Shown here: piece after piece, positions 16,891 through 26,300 of the stretch | Position numbering within the stretch: position 1 is the stretch's first letter | Layout: the number at the start of each line of letters is the position of its first letter | Made by a program: the position numbers and the translations under genes | Source of the DNA: an uncultured Eubacteriales bacterium | Lineage (GTDB): Bacteria; Bacillota_A; Clostridia; Oscillospirales; Acutalibacteraceae | Length of the DNA: 34,456 nt | Direction of reading: 5' to 3' | Assembly (NCBI GenBank): GCA_934454005.1 | Contig: CAKSGI010000002.1 | Span: 1-34,456 of the forward strand | Notes under the pieces: generated by a model | The model's database searches: none | The model's input: only the letters and a program-made list of their open reading frames with translations | Told to the model about the DNA's origin: nothing

Positions 16891-18513
16891 CTATTTTCCT
16901 TTTAGCCAATTTGATATTGGATCTTCGTTTTCATAACTATATTCAATATCGCTAGCTAAATCTTTAGTTATTGTCATTTTTTCAGAAGCTTCTATATTTT
17001 CTTTTTTTATAGATTCAGCTTTTTTAATAACCTTTTCAGCTATAAATATTTTGATAGCATCTTTGTTCAATGTATCAATAGCTTCTTGTAACACCTGAGA
17101 CGTTTCTATATCTTCAGCAGTTATATAGTTACTAGATAGAGCATAGGTTTTTAAATCTTCTCTTGCTTGAGATAACTCAGCTTCTCTTTTTTCTTTTTCA
17201 ATTTCTTCAACTTGTGATTTAAAAGGCTTTAATTCAGCTATAATAGTTTCTTTTTCAGCTATAATATTTAATTTTTCTTTTATAATATTGTCTTTTTCGG
17301 CTATTAATGTATCTTGTGAAACTATAGTTTCACTCAATTCAATTATCTTTGCTTGTTTTTCAGATAATTCAGTAGCTTGTCCATCAACTAATTCTTTAGC
17401 AACAAACACCATTTTCACATCTCTTTTAGATGTTATAGTAACAACTCCATCATCTGCAATAGTATATATGTATTCACACATATTATCCTCTGTTTCTCTT
17501 GACCATTCTCTACAAGCAATAAATCTATTTTCTAAAGGATATACTCTAACAATGTGATACCATTCTTCTTCATACTCATCTAAAGCTCTCTCAATACCTC
17601 TGTGGATATCTCTTGTAGTTAAAGCTGAAGCTTCTAAATTAGATTTTTCTACTTCTTCATCTTTATCGGCTTCATCAGGATCATTTTCTTTTTTTTGTTC
17701 ATCTTCTGATATCTTTTCTTTATCTTCAGTTTCAGAAGTTTCTTGTTTTTCTTCAACATCTTCAGGTTGTTTTTCATTATCTAAATCTTTTTCTTCTACA
17801 TCTGAATTATTAGTTTTGTCTTTTTCTAATTCTTTAGAATTCAAATTTTCTTCCTCCTTTTCTAAAGTTTTGCTTTCTTGAACATCTTCTGTAAAAGCCA
17901 TTGCAAGTTGTAAATTAACATCTTGCTCTGCAACTTCCAAAAGACCTGCTGAACCATAAGCTGGTTGAATATTTTCACCTAAACAACAATTACCTAACCA
18001 TGTTATATCAGTAAGCCATTTAACACCTTTATCTATATAGAAATTATTATAAGATATCTCCCAAGATGTTCTCAATGCAGTTCCTAATCTTTTTATAACT
18101 TCTATTGCTCTCCAATATCTTTTCCAAATATGTGCTGTAGCGACAAAACATCTTTTTACAACACCATCTAATTCAATTTCTTCAATTTCAATATTTGTGT
18201 GATAACCAATTGGATAAGTGTCAAAATCCGTCTTGCTTATAAGCTTACCTTTTGAATCAAGTTCTCTTATCTTTTTGTAATTATGACCAGAAAAGTCATA
18301 TTCCCCATTATCATTTTTAACAATCTTGCATACTAAAGGTTCGCCTATAAGTCCCTTCTTTTCCTCATCAGTCAAATCTTTTTCTCTTAGCCCAGCTTTA
18401 TTTTCATTGCCTTCATCTAATGGGCAAACTAAGAATTTAGCTTCTATTTTAGTAGCATCTTCTTTATGTTCAGCCAATGAGATTAAAGTACCATTCAGTT
18501 TTAATTGCTCCAT
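16891..18513 (-). CDS. Prohead protease-scaffold fusion (putative)
   Basis: 540-aa protein upstream of the capsid genes. The N-terminal ~200 residues look like a prohead maturation protease (FLVCPLDEGNENKAG..., SGHNYKK..., then TSWEISYNNFYI, a segment typical around the protease active-site strand). Residues about 210-295 are extremely acidic (runs of E, D and K), and about 390-470 form a long coiled coil (IIELSETIVSQDTLIAEKDN), as in scaffold domains. A self-cleaving protease fused to its scaffold fits the length and context. I cannot assign catalytic Ser/His with confidence. Confidence 0.7.
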   Translation of the reverse strand: MEQLKLNGTLISLAEHKEDATKIEAKFLVCPLDEGNENKAGLREKDLTDEEKKGLIGEPLVCKIVKNDNGEYDFSGHNYKKIRELDSKGKLISKTDFDTYPIGYHTNIEIEEIELDGVVKRCFVATAHIWKRYWRAIEVIKRLGTALRTSWEISYNNFYIDKGVKWLTDITWLGNCCLGENIQPAYGSAGLLEVAEQDVNLQLAMAFTEDVQESKTLEKEEENLNSKELEKDKTNNSDVEEKDLDNEKQPEDVEEKQETSETEDKEKISEDEQKKENDPDEADKDEEVEKSNLEASALTTRDIHRGIERALDEYEEEWYHIVRVYPLENRFIACREWSRETEDNMCEYIYTIADDGVVTITSKRDVKMVFVAKELVDGQATELSEKQAKIIELSETIVSQDTLIAEKDNIIKEKLNIIAEKETIIAELKPFKSQVEEIEKEKREAELSQAREDLKTYALSSNYITAEDIETSQVLQEAIDTLNKDAIKIFIAEKVIKKAESIKKENIEASEKMTITKDLASDIEYSYENEDPISNWLKGK

Positions 18514-18537
18514 AATTTTAACTCACCACCTTTCAAA

Positions 18538-20226
18538 TTAAAGTTGATTTTCATATTTAGATTTATTTTCCTCATTCTTATCTACATTAGTTTCATCAGT
18601 AACTTGTGGCTTTTCTTCTTCCTTATTATCTTGCATTAAATCGTTGGAATTTGACGTATAGGAGTTTGAGTGTGGTCTAAATACATCGATATCTAAATCT
18701 TTAACACCATCATTTGTTGCATATTTATTTTCACTTAATCTATTCATTATTTCAGTATCAAGATCAAGCCCTAGTATTTCTAAAACCGTTCTGTAAGACA
18801 TACCTAACTTAGAGTACAGTAAATCAACAAGTTTCATCTTGCTTTCTAAATCAATCATTCTAGTATCTTCAATACTTATAGTAGGTGCATAATCAGTATC
18901 TAAACCGTTGTCATCTAATACAATTTTGTAATATTTGTTTAAAGTGTGTTCTAATTGTTTAGATATTTTATTTACCGTTTTAAGCATTTCATCAACACTT
19001 ACACTTACACTATTAAAGCTAGATTTAGATTCATTTGACATAAAAGATATACCTAGTGCATTTAATACTCTGTTTCTATAAGATAAAATAACAGCAGGGT
19101 TTGTTTCTTGCGATTTAGGTTCTAATACTTTAATTTCTTCAACATAAGCTGGCGTCGTAACAACTACCGTTGATTTTCCTAATGCTTGAATAAAGTTACT
19201 ATGTGCATAACCTATCTCTTTAGGATGTTTAGTTTTTGAACCATCTTCACCTAATAATTCTTTTCTAAGCACTTGATGAAATATCTTCTTACTTCTACTA
19301 ACAGCATTTATCCTGTCGACTTCATCAAAAGTTTCAACCATTAACATAGATGGTATTGCTTTAAATATAGGTGACACACCATATAAACCACGAAGATTAT
19401 TTATTCTGCTTAACCCAGTTCTAGTAGGATCTAGGAACGCTATTCTATCTTTAACTACAACTGCATCTGCTACTTCTTTTGGATAAGTTGCTTTAATTTC
19501 ATCTTCAACTTTTTTATATATCTTTACGAATTTATTTGATTTTAAGTTATTATATTCAGATTGATTTTTCTGTAAAGTAGACTTTAACTCTTGTATGTCT
19601 AAAGTTAAAACTGGTTCATTACCTATCTTATATGGTGATACCTTAAAGATTTTTAATGGATAATTCTCAATTATGTAACCATTTTTAGAATCTCCTCTAA
19701 GATATGTCATATAGTTACCTTGAGTATATGTATTAACAACATTTTCTTTAATAAGTTGTTCAATATCAATATCATTATGAAAATCTTCGATAAGCGATTC
19801 TATCCTTTCTTTTAATTCCATATCTTGGTCAGGAATGTTTTTATAATTTAACTTGAAAGAAGTATTGACATTATTCTCGATTGTTTCTACTACCTTACCT
19901 ATAAGATCATCTTTATTTATATAATATTTTACTAATCCATTTATTTTAATTATCTTATCTAAGTTATTTTGAGTGTTTTGCGCAAGACTCTGTAATTCTT
20001 TTGCTGTAGTTACAAACGTACTACTCTCAACTTCTAAAACTTTAGACAACATATTTTCTGTTCTTTTAAAATCAATGGTTGCCTGTTCAAATGAAAGATT
20101 GTAACCATCAACGTCAGAAGTTTCTATTTGTTGTTCCGATAAGATATATTCACCATTTATATTTGATAATGTCATAGATTCACCTAAAGGTATCTCAGGT
20201 ACATCCAGTTGTATTCTTGCTGTCAT
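18538..20226 (-). CDS. Portal protein
   Basis: 562-aa protein next to TerL, in the portal position. It contains a predicted clip/stem region with long helices (LENTLNKYYKIVLD..., LESKMKLVDLLYSKLGMSYRTVLEILGLD) and LRGLYGVSPIFKAIPSML, characteristic of phage portal proteins (YG.SPI..). The C-terminal 60 residues are acidic and low-complexity. The portal forms the ring through which DNA enters and leaves the head and docks the terminase. Ribosome site AAAGGAGGAAT. Confidence 0.85.
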   Translation of the reverse strand: MTARIQLDVPEIPLGESMTLSNINGEYILSEQQIETSDVDGYNLSFEQATIDFKRTENMLSKVLEVESSTFVTTAKELQSLAQNTQNNLDKIIKINGLVKYYINKDDLIGKVVETIENNVNTSFKLNYKNIPDQDMELKERIESLIEDFHNDIDIEQLIKENVVNTYTQGNYMTYLRGDSKNGYIIENYPLKIFKVSPYKIGNEPVLTLDIQELKSTLQKNQSEYNNLKSNKFVKIYKKVEDEIKATYPKEVADAVVVKDRIAFLDPTRTGLSRINNLRGLYGVSPIFKAIPSMLMVETFDEVDRINAVSRSKKIFHQVLRKELLGEDGSKTKHPKEIGYAHSNFIQALGKSTVVVTTPAYVEEIKVLEPKSQETNPAVILSYRNRVLNALGISFMSNESKSSFNSVSVSVDEMLKTVNKISKQLEHTLNKYYKIVLDDNGLDTDYAPTISIEDTRMIDLESKMKLVDLLYSKLGMSYRTVLEILGLDLDTEIMNRLSENKYATNDGVKDLDIDVFRPHSNSYTSNSNDLMQDNKEEEKPQVTDETNVDKNEENKSKYENQL

Positions 20227-20254
20227 GTTTATTCCTCCTTTCTTTTATTTTAAA

Positions 20255-22063
20255 TTATAATGTAAAATATATTTCACTGCACAGTGATGGCATATCCGAC
20301 CAATCTGTGTTATCTTCTTGTCCTGTTAATTCCATTTCTAACCCCTGAATGAATAAGTTTGCCATAGCAGAAGTTATATATTTATCTTTTCTTCCAGTAC
20401 TAGGTTCTGATAGTTTAATCTTTCCGCCTTGCACGAACTCTTTATTTAAATTAATCATTTCATTTAAAGTTAAATCGGAATATACATATGGTAATTCTAA
20501 TCTAGCCTTATCTTCTGGCGAACTTAAATTATATTCTCTTTTTTCAAGTAAATACTTTTCTTTGCAACCCATATGACTTATTAAGTATTTATATTTACCA
20601 TCTTTTAATGAACCAAGCATAGTTGTATGTAGAGCATGGTTTGTATCAGCTCCACCTATAAAAGTCCACATGATAGGTGATGCATTTGGATTTTTACATC
20701 TATCAGCTAAGACATCATTATTAAATACTTTTATAGGTATATACTCTTTATCTCTTTCTTCATCATACAGCACTTTTGCCATAGCATCTACTAAGTTAGT
20801 TCCATATGTCCTACCATCGAAAACAAAGTAATCGGCATCAAAATCTTCCATTATTTGTCTTATTCTTATAGCTTGTTTCTCTATTTCAATACCTTCAAAG
20901 GCTTCAGTGTAAACCTCTTGTCTTTCATACTTCTCACCTTGTTGAATTGCTCTTACACATTTTATTACCGTAAGGTCATTCTTTACAGTTTTTGTTGATT
21001 CAGACATAGCTATATCCATAGAAACAACTCTTATTTCCCCTGCTTGCTTCTTTATATCGCCAAATCTATTCCTTTTGTTATCAAGATACTCTTCTATAGT
21101 TTTAGGATACCAAGCTTTCTTAATTCTTTGTGCTTCAGAAACTAATTCAAAGGAATAATATTGCGAACTATTTCCACCTATCATAAGATTATTATATTCT
21201 AAGTCAAATGTAGTAGAGTCTAGCTTTGTTTTTTCTCTAAGCATCTGTCTTTTTGTTCTAATCCCGTGTTTTAAAGTTACAGCATAATCTGTAGCAAAAC
21301 AAATAGAATCTCCTTTATAAGAACCAACTACTGCACTTTTAATTAAATTCCACATCCAATGTGATTTAAAGTAAGCACTACTTAGGAATATTTCACGTGG
21401 TTCTTCTTGCAGATGTGCATATTCAGGCTTCTTAGTATACTCAGTAGGACGAATTATTTCCGTTGGCGAAAGTATTGAATCTAATATCTCTTTTGAGACC
21501 AAACGAAACTCATCTACGATTAAAATTGTACTTCTTAACCCACGGCTCTGCTCTCCCGCTACTCCAGCGATAAAACTACTTCCATTATGAAAGATTACTT
21601 CTATTGAATTTTGACTAGAAGATATCTTTTTAATTTCCCGTCTTAAATTAGGTGACATAGTCATTAATTCTTTTTCAACTTTTTCAGTGATTAATAATCC
21701 ACCCTGCTTCTTAGTTAAGGCTGTAACTAAAACTTTACTATTAGGATATAGAATACATACTGCACAAGCATAAACACTTGTCGTAAATGATTTTGCACAT
21801 GCTCTAGCACATAATAATACAACTAAAGGACATGAGTGCATTAAATATATCATAATAATTTGGTAAAAATGAAGCTTAATCCCTAAATAATGTTCAATAA
21901 ATCTATGAATGTTACGTCTATAAAAAGTTGTCCAATCTATTATCTTTTCTTCAAATTCTTTATCAATGTCTTCTTTTTTATTTATATTCATTGATCTTTT
22001 GGTCATGTCAATGTTATTTTTATTATTTTGATGTGAATTTTTAAAATTAGAATAAGAAGCCAT
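20255..22063 (-). CDS. terL: Terminase large subunit
   Basis: 602-aa packaging motor. ATPase half: Walker A-like CARACAKS (residues 85-92), Walker B ILIVDEF with D184-E185, and upstream VVLL strand. Nuclease half (about 350-530): RNase H-like start VVSMDIAMS and YFVFDGRTYGTN supply the expected acidic residues. It pumps DNA into proheads through the portal and cuts concatemers. The start ATG has GGTGG 8 nt upstream. The P-loop has Cys/Ala where Gly is more usual (CARACAKS), as in several large-phage terminases. The C-terminal tail is acidic (DNTDWSDMPS...). Confidence 0.93.
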   Translation of the reverse strand: MASYSNFKNSHQNNKNNIDMTKRSMNINKKEDIDKEFEEKIIDWTTFYRRNIHRFIEHYLGIKLHFYQIIMIYLMHSCPLVVLLCARACAKSFTTSVYACAVCILYPNSKVLVTALTKKQGGLLITEKVEKELMTMSPNLRREIKKISSSQNSIEVIFHNGSSFIAGVAGEQSRGLRSTILIVDEFRLVSKEILDSILSPTEIIRPTEYTKKPEYAHLQEEPREIFLSSAYFKSHWMWNLIKSAVVGSYKGDSICFATDYAVTLKHGIRTKRQMLREKTKLDSTTFDLEYNNLMIGGNSSQYYSFELVSEAQRIKKAWYPKTIEEYLDNKRNRFGDIKKQAGEIRVVSMDIAMSESTKTVKNDLTVIKCVRAIQQGEKYERQEVYTEAFEGIEIEKQAIRIRQIMEDFDADYFVFDGRTYGTNLVDAMAKVLYDEERDKEYIPIKVFNNDVLADRCKNPNASPIMWTFIGGADTNHALHTTMLGSLKDGKYKYLISHMGCKEKYLLEKREYNLSSPEDKARLELPYVYSDLTLNEMINLNKEFVQGGKIKLSEPSTGRKDKYITSAMANLFIQGLEMELTGQEDNTDWSDMPSLCSEIYFTL

Positions 22064-22097
22064 GTTTTACACCACCTTCTCTACTAATAAGAATAAA

Positions 22098-22970
22098 CTA
22101 TTCATGCTCATCTTCATTTTCAACGGTAAATTCTTTATCAAAATCTCTACTTCCAGTTAATAAATTTTTCATTGGTCTTAAAACAAACCTATTAAAGTAA
22201 TCACCTATTCCATCAAAATCATGATAAAGTTTTTTGTCTTTGAAGTATTCTGCTGGTTTATACCTTTCTATATCTTTCAACCAAACGCCATATACTCTAG
22301 TTGAATCTGTTTCATTCATAGCGCTCATTGTTCTAGGAGTAAGGTTTGAATTATTCATTAGTTCCATAAGAGATTTTTCAAGTTTATCAGTTGCCTTTCC
22401 TTGTTGTCTTGTATTTCTTATTTCCAATTCTTTTATACATATCATCTGAAATAATCTTTGCATAGACATCTTTTCAGATTCATGATTTAAACACCATTCA
22501 GCGAAATCTTCTTCTAACCATTGGTATTCATTAGGTGTGAATCCATATCCCCATCTTTTCAATATATCTTTAGTGACTTTAAATTCTTCTTGGTTATCTT
22601 GATTTATTGAATCAGCATCTATACCTAAATCATCGCTATTATTCCATGTACATCCTTTATAATTTAAATATATATTTTTCATATATACTCCAACAGTTTC
22701 TTTTTCATCTGCTACTGCCGATTCAAATATCTTTTTCAAAAAAGGAACATCATATATTCTTAATATATTTTTAAAATTATTCTCATCTACATTCCCATCA
22801 ATATAAACATATTGTTTTAAACAATCTTTGCATATGCCAAATTTCCCATTTGCATAAAAAATATTGTCGCTAGCCGTATAGAAATTAGAAGCTGGCTGTA
22901 TTCCGTTTTTATTTTTGCAAGATTGTGCAAGTTGCATACTACAATAATTTGTTTCTATTTTTCTCGCCAT
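22098..22970 (-). CDS. Putative terminase small subunit
   Basis: 290-aa protein just upstream of terL, where the DNA-recognition (small) subunit normally lies. The N-terminal 50 residues contain a possible zinc-binding cluster (C8..., C18, C44-K-D-C47), then a helical middle part (KDILKRWGYGFTPNEYQWLEED, a helix-turn-helix-like segment) and an acidic C-terminus (VENEDEHE). Similar zinc-ribbon plus helical proteins precede terL in other large Firmicute phages. Function by position; not proved by motif. Confidence 0.6.
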   Translation of the reverse strand: MARKIETNYCSMQLAQSCKNKNGIQPASNFYTASDNIFYANGKFGICKDCLKQYVYIDGNVDENNFKNILRIYDVPFLKKIFESAVADEKETVGVYMKNIYLNYKGCTWNNSDDLGIDADSINQDNQEEFKVTKDILKRWGYGFTPNEYQWLEEDFAEWCLNHESEKMSMQRLFQMICIKELEIRNTRQQGKATDKLEKSLMELMNNSNLTPRTMSAMNETDSTRVYGVWLKDIERYKPAEYFKDKKLYHDFDGIGDYFNRFVLRPMKNLLTGSRDFDKEFTVENEDEHE

Positions 22971-23011
22971 ACTCTCACCTACTTTATTTTTTTAATATAA
23001 GAAAAGCCTGT

Positions 23012-23908
23012 TTATTCAATAGACTTTAATTTTTCTTTATTTTTTAAATATTCATCATAATACATCCACGAATATCCATAAATACTTTTCCCTTTTCCTA
23101 AACAAATCGATGATATAGCACTTGGTTTACCTTTGACTATATATTTATTTTCCACTAACCATTTAATTGCAATCGTCATACTATCGAACTCATTTATATA
23201 TTCTTTAGTCTTTTTATCCAACATTACAACTTTTCTTTTTCTTGCACTATTTTGAGAAATCTTTCTATTATGTTCTTCCGAAAAAGTTTTTCCTTTTAAT
23301 TTATTAGAAATGACACGTTTACTCTCCTCGCTATGTTTCTTTCCAACAAATCCACCACCGTGTAACTCTATCATTTTTTCTCTTATATCATCTAAATGTT
23401 TTAGATGCTTTTTTCGTTCAGAAAAAGAATAATTACTCCACCTCAATTTTCCTTGTTCGGATATTTTGCTTTTTGCATAATCGCTATGCTTCTTCCCGTA
23501 AAAAGGATTAAGTTCTCCAAAAGCACCATACATAGGATTATTTTCACCTTTAACTCTTTCAGACATCAATCTTCTCTCTTTTTCAGTTCTGTAAGATTTT
23601 CCACCCTCAGATATATTATATCCATTAGGACATATAGTGTTATATTCTTTTATATATTCTATTTCTCTTATATCTAACTCTTTGTAAGGGATATTATCTT
23701 GTATAGATTTAATGTTGAAATTTTCAACACCATACTTCCTTATAGCGCTTGCTAAAGCTGTTTGTCTATTTCTTTTTATAGCATCATATTTATGTTCACT
23801 CCATCTATGTCCAACATTGCCTATTGTTTGCCCTATATACTGTTTCCTATTTATTTTATTTGTGATAACATAAATACTTCCTAAAATTTCTTTTTCATTA
23901 AATATCAT
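23012..23908 (-). CDS. Free-standing GIY-YIG homing endonuclease with NUMOD3 repeats
   Basis: 298-aa SegA-like nuclease. The GIY-YIG domain covers about residues 9-95: YVITNK, YIGQT, catalytic-type Arg in GHRWSEH, Glu in EIEYIKEY and Asn in GYNISEGG. Several NUMOD3 DNA-binding motifs follow (about 120-215: GKKHSDYAKSKIS, GKKHSEESKRVIS, GKTFSEEHNRKIS) and a C-terminal NUMOD1/IENR-like segment (KEYINEFDSMTIAIKWL...SSICLGKGKSIYGYSW). It lies between two genes, not inside a gene I can see, and has a good ribosome site (AGGAGTG). Such enzymes spread their own locus into related phages. Confidence 0.93.
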   Translation of the reverse strand: MIFNEKEILGSIYVITNKINRKQYIGQTIGNVGHRWSEHKYDAIKRNRQTALASAIRKYGVENFNIKSIQDNIPYKELDIREIEYIKEYNTICPNGYNISEGGKSYRTEKERRLMSERVKGENNPMYGAFGELNPFYGKKHSDYAKSKISEQGKLRWSNYSFSERKKHLKHLDDIREKMIELHGGGFVGKKHSEESKRVISNKLKGKTFSEEHNRKISQNSARKRKVVMLDKKTKEYINEFDSMTIAIKWLVENKYIVKGKPSAISSICLGKGKSIYGYSWMYYDEYLKNKEKLKSIE

Positions 23909-23938
23909 TATTTAATCACTCCTATTTAATATAATTAT

Positions 23939-24133
23939 CTATTTATTATAATTATTATTCTTTCTTCTTATACTATTTAACTTAGTCAATGCTTCTCTAA
24001 ATTCTAACGTATTTTCAAAACTATATACAGGATTATTTCTATCCCCTACTTTAAAATATGAAAACCCACAATAATTTAAAGCTATTGCTAAAGTTTTCGA
24101 ATCTACTGCATAATATTTTTTCTCCATACTCAT
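23939..24133 (-). CDS. Small DUF5659-like phage protein
   Basis: 64-aa protein: KYYAVDSKTLAIALNYCGF, then YSFENTLEFREALTKL. The pattern (start with YY.V.S..LA..L...GF, later Y.FENT..F..AL) is like the DUF5659 group of small phage proteins of unknown role. It is the first gene of the head/packaging transcript after the gene-poor region. Low-level family call. Confidence 0.55.
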   Translation of the reverse strand: MSMEKKYYAVDSKTLAIALNYCGFSYFKVGDRNNPVYSFENTLEFREALTKLNSIRRKNNNYNK

Positions 24134-24300
24134 ACCTCAAACTCATTTACTTAATACAATTATATTACCTTTAAACATAAAATATGTAAATTATACATTT
24201 AAGCAACCTTGTATTTTAGGTTACACCTACTATAATGTAAACCCGCCTTTATAGTTATTAACTTGTTTAATTTTATATTTGATATTATAGATGTCTATTT

Positions 24301-24354
24301 TTACGTTTATATTTACATTTTTTACACTGAAGTTACGTTCGTATTTACATTTTT
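24301..24354. repeat. Two ~22-bp iterons in gene-poor region
   Basis: TTACGTTTATATTTACATTT (24301-) and TTACGTTCGTATTTACATTT (24333-) repeat over about 22 bp with two differences, spaced 32 bp apart, about three helical turns. They are candidate binding sites for a replication or partition protein such as a TubR-type centromere binder; no direct evidence of function. Confidence 0.55.
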
Positions 24355-24445
24355 ATATCATAGAAATGGGTATATAACTACCTTATAGGATACTTTTTTA
24401 TTTTTCCACCTCTTTATTCTTATACAGTTACAATTGTTGTATATA

Positions 24446-24484
24446 TTAAATAAGCTATATATTCGAGCTATATAGCTTATTTAA
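24446..24484. repeat. Perfect 16-bp-arm palindrome
   Basis: TTAAATAAGCTATATA and its exact complement flank TTCGAGC. On the minus strand it could act as a terminator-like or processing hairpin for transcripts entering the packaging operon, or as a DNA cruciform/protein site. Confidence 0.65.
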
Positions 24485-24549
24485 AACTCTCATTTATTTA
24501 ATTTATATTTTAAAATTGGGTAAATTTTTTATTACCTTTTTACTTTTAT

Positions 24550-24611
24550 AGTGTCACTTTTTTTGGAAGTCAATTTATATATATAAATTTACTTCCTTTT
24601 TTAGGGACACT
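24550..24611. repeat. Nested palindrome with T-tract spacers
   Basis: Three concentric arm pairs: AGTGTC/GACACT (outer), GGAAGT/ACTTCC (middle) and a 16-bp self-complementary centre ATTTATATATATAAAT. The tiers are separated on both sides by runs of 6-8 T. The layout echoes the neighbouring hairpin at 24764-24855. Confidence 0.6.
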
Positions 24612-24675
24612 TTTATTCATTAGCTAAAAATAATATTAAGATATATAATAAACTCTTTTAGCACCTTTATGAAAT

Positions 24676-24929
24676 ATAGTCATAAAATAGGCGTCTAAGC
24701 TATTATAGGTTAAACGCTCAAAATATGACTATTATATGTATAAAAACTCCTTAAAAAATATCTGCCAAGAAAATGGGTGTAATAATGGGGCAAAATCAAC
24801 TTCTCTATATATAGATACAACAGTTTTGCCCTTAAAATACACCTAAAAACTTGGCAACTATATTCTATAGTTTTGGGGGATCTTTTAGCGTCTAAGCTAT
24901 TATAGGTTAAACGCAAATTTTTACCCCAA
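24676..24929 (-). ncRNA. Three-hairpin structured element with repeated 27-nt apical hairpin
   Basis: A 27-nt motif (minus strand GCGTTTAACC...TTAGACGC) occurs identically at 24691-24717 and 24888-24914. As minus-strand RNA its 8-bp stem is fully paired (with one U-G); as plus-strand RNA it has a mismatch. Each copy caps a further helix whose sequence differs but whose pairing is kept: ATAGTCATA/TATGACTAT (24676-24732) and TTGGGG/CCCCAA (24873-24929). Between them lies a four-tier hairpin (24764-24855: GCCAAG/CTTGGC, GGTGTA/TACACC, GGGCAAAA/TTTTGCCC, and a palindromic centre). It overlaps the last codons of the upstream gene, so it is probably a 3'-UTR RNA. Could also be a DNA site (origin or packaging). 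Confidence 0.6.
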
Positions 24930-25409
24930 GTTTTTTATAACACTCCAATATTTCTTATCACGATTAGGATTTATACTACCATCTTCCAATTTTCTTCTTT
25001 TATCATTATCAGTTATAATTATATATGGTAATTTTATCATCTTTAAACCTTCATTTAGTTTTGAATAACTTCTTTGTTGCTTTCCATTTACCCTTATATT
25101 GATTTTTTCAATAAGTTCTTTTTGTTCTTCCTTATATAACCTTTTTCTAACTACACTTGCTAAATACAATGATAATTCATTCTCTTTACTTATCTTTTCA
25201 TAATTAACATCTCTAGTTTCTGCTTTCATACTTTTACCTAACCTATTTAATATTACAGCTTTATAGCTAAATTTAAGCATTAATTCAATGTTAGCTAATT
25301 CACTTGCATATTTATTATATTTAGTTTCATTTAACTGTAAATTGCCATCTTTATTCATATCCATTCCTAAACATCTAAAACCTTTTCTCATCAGCTTATC
25401 AGTATCCAT
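24921..25409 (-). CDS. Hypothetical protein, 162 aa
   Basis: Basic helical protein without a recognised family. Near the N-terminus (residues ~17-28) it has DMNKDGNLQLNE, a formally perfect EF-hand loop pattern, but there is no second loop and the flanking helices are unconvincing. The C-terminal half (residues 85-160) is Lys-rich and could be a small DNA- or RNA-binding domain. No clear ribosome site: the region before the ATG is very AT-rich. Its last codons form part of the first hairpin of the structured element downstream. Confidence 0.55.
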   Translation of the reverse strand: MDTDKLMRKGFRCLGMDMNKDGNLQLNETKYNKYASELANIELMLKFSYKAVILNRLGKSMKAETRDVNYEKISKENELSLYLASVVRKRLYKEEQKELIEKINIRVNGKQQRSYSKLNEGLKMIKLPYIIITDNDKRRKLEDGSINPNRDKKYWSVIKNLG

Positions 25410-25492
25410 ATATTTTTAACTATTTTTTAGAATAATTCATATAAACATCTCGTAAAATTTTAGCTTGTCCATAATTTCTCCCTAAAAAAAGA

Positions 25493-25551
25493 TGGATAAA
25501 ACCTTGAATTAAATTCCTTTATTTAAAGGTTGGATAAAACCTTGGATTAAA
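25493..25551. repeat. 21-bp direct repeat pair
   Basis: TGGATAAAACCTTGAATTAA (25493-) and TGGATAAAACCTTGGATTAA (25531-) match over 21 bp with one difference and are 38 bp apart. A small palindrome (CCTTTATTTAAAGG) lies between them. The ~220-bp gap 25410-25628 holds no gene; the repeats may be operators or origin/centromere iterons. Confidence 0.55.
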
Positions 25552-25628
25552 CTACTATTTTATAACATTATATTCATTAAACAACTTACATTTCTATTAT
25601 AATCCATTTAATTAACATAACCAATAAT

Positions 25629-26234
25629 TTATTTACAATTTTTATATTTAATATCCTCTAAAGTTGCAATCATGTTAACAATTCTTTCTCTTGTCATAGT
25701 AGTCTTTTCAGTAAATTCAATATTATCTAATTCATGATATAATTTAGCTATTTGTCTATCTTCATTAGAAATATTATTTTTCTTTTCAAGACTTGAATCA
25801 AATTCGCTTGAAATATATTTTATATCTTCCCTTGTAAATAAACATATAGTTTGTTTTTTACCATAATATTTACTAGGTTTAACTTCATCATAAACAACTA
25901 GATCAAATTCTTTTATACCTCTAGTTTGATTTTCGACCTTAGATTCATAGGTTACGACTATTTCTATCCCGTCTAAAAATAATGAACCTGTTCCTCCATA
26001 TATTTCAGCTTTACACATATATTTGCAATTACTATCTATTTCTGATAAAACTTCATTTAATTTTTCTTGCAACATACTTATATTCGTTTTGCCAATCCAT
26101 AGTACCCTCTTAGGTTTTTCTTTAATTATTTTTAGCATAGCGCCATATGTTTTACCTGTACATCTTTTAAAATTACAAAATACTACACTTTCATTTGCTT
26201 TAAGTAATTGTTCCACTTCTATTGTTCTTATCAT
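25629..26234 (-). CDS. P-loop ATPase-like protein (terminase/helicase-like N-terminal domain)
   Basis: 201-aa protein. VVFCNFKRCTGKTYGA (about residues 17-32) is a Walker A-like P-loop with K28-T29, and FDLVVYDEV (110-118) is a Walker B with D116-E117. Between them lie VLWIGKTNISM and EIVVTYES, strands typical of terminase or SF1/SF2-type ATPases. It is much shorter than a full terminase (no nuclease half), so it may be a stand-alone ATPase or a degenerate terminase-like protein. I choose the ATG at 26234 because GGAG lies upstream; an ATG 21 nt earlier has no ribosome site. Confidence 0.7.
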   Translation of the reverse strand: MIRTIEVEQLLKANESVVFCNFKRCTGKTYGAMLKIIKEKPKRVLWIGKTNISMLQEKLNEVLSEIDSNCKYMCKAEIYGGTGSLFLDGIEIVVTYESKVENQTRGIKEFDLVVYDEVKPSKYYGKKQTICLFTREDIKYISSEFDSSLEKKNNISNEDRQIAKLYHELDNIEFTEKTTMTRERIVNMIATLEDIKYKNCK

Positions 26235-26300
26235 AAAATCACACACTCCACACATTTTTATTTAAAAACTAATTCTCTTAATTCTTAACAATGGATACTA

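Noticed and set aside
24710..24916. Minus-strand ORF of 68 codons within the hairpin region
   Set aside because: It lies wholly inside the repeated hairpins, has no ribosome site and has a protein composition unlike a real gene.
25325..25361. EF-hand calcium-binding loop in the 162-aa protein
   Set aside because: A single loop match (DMNKDGNLQLNE) without a paired second loop or good helices is likely chance.
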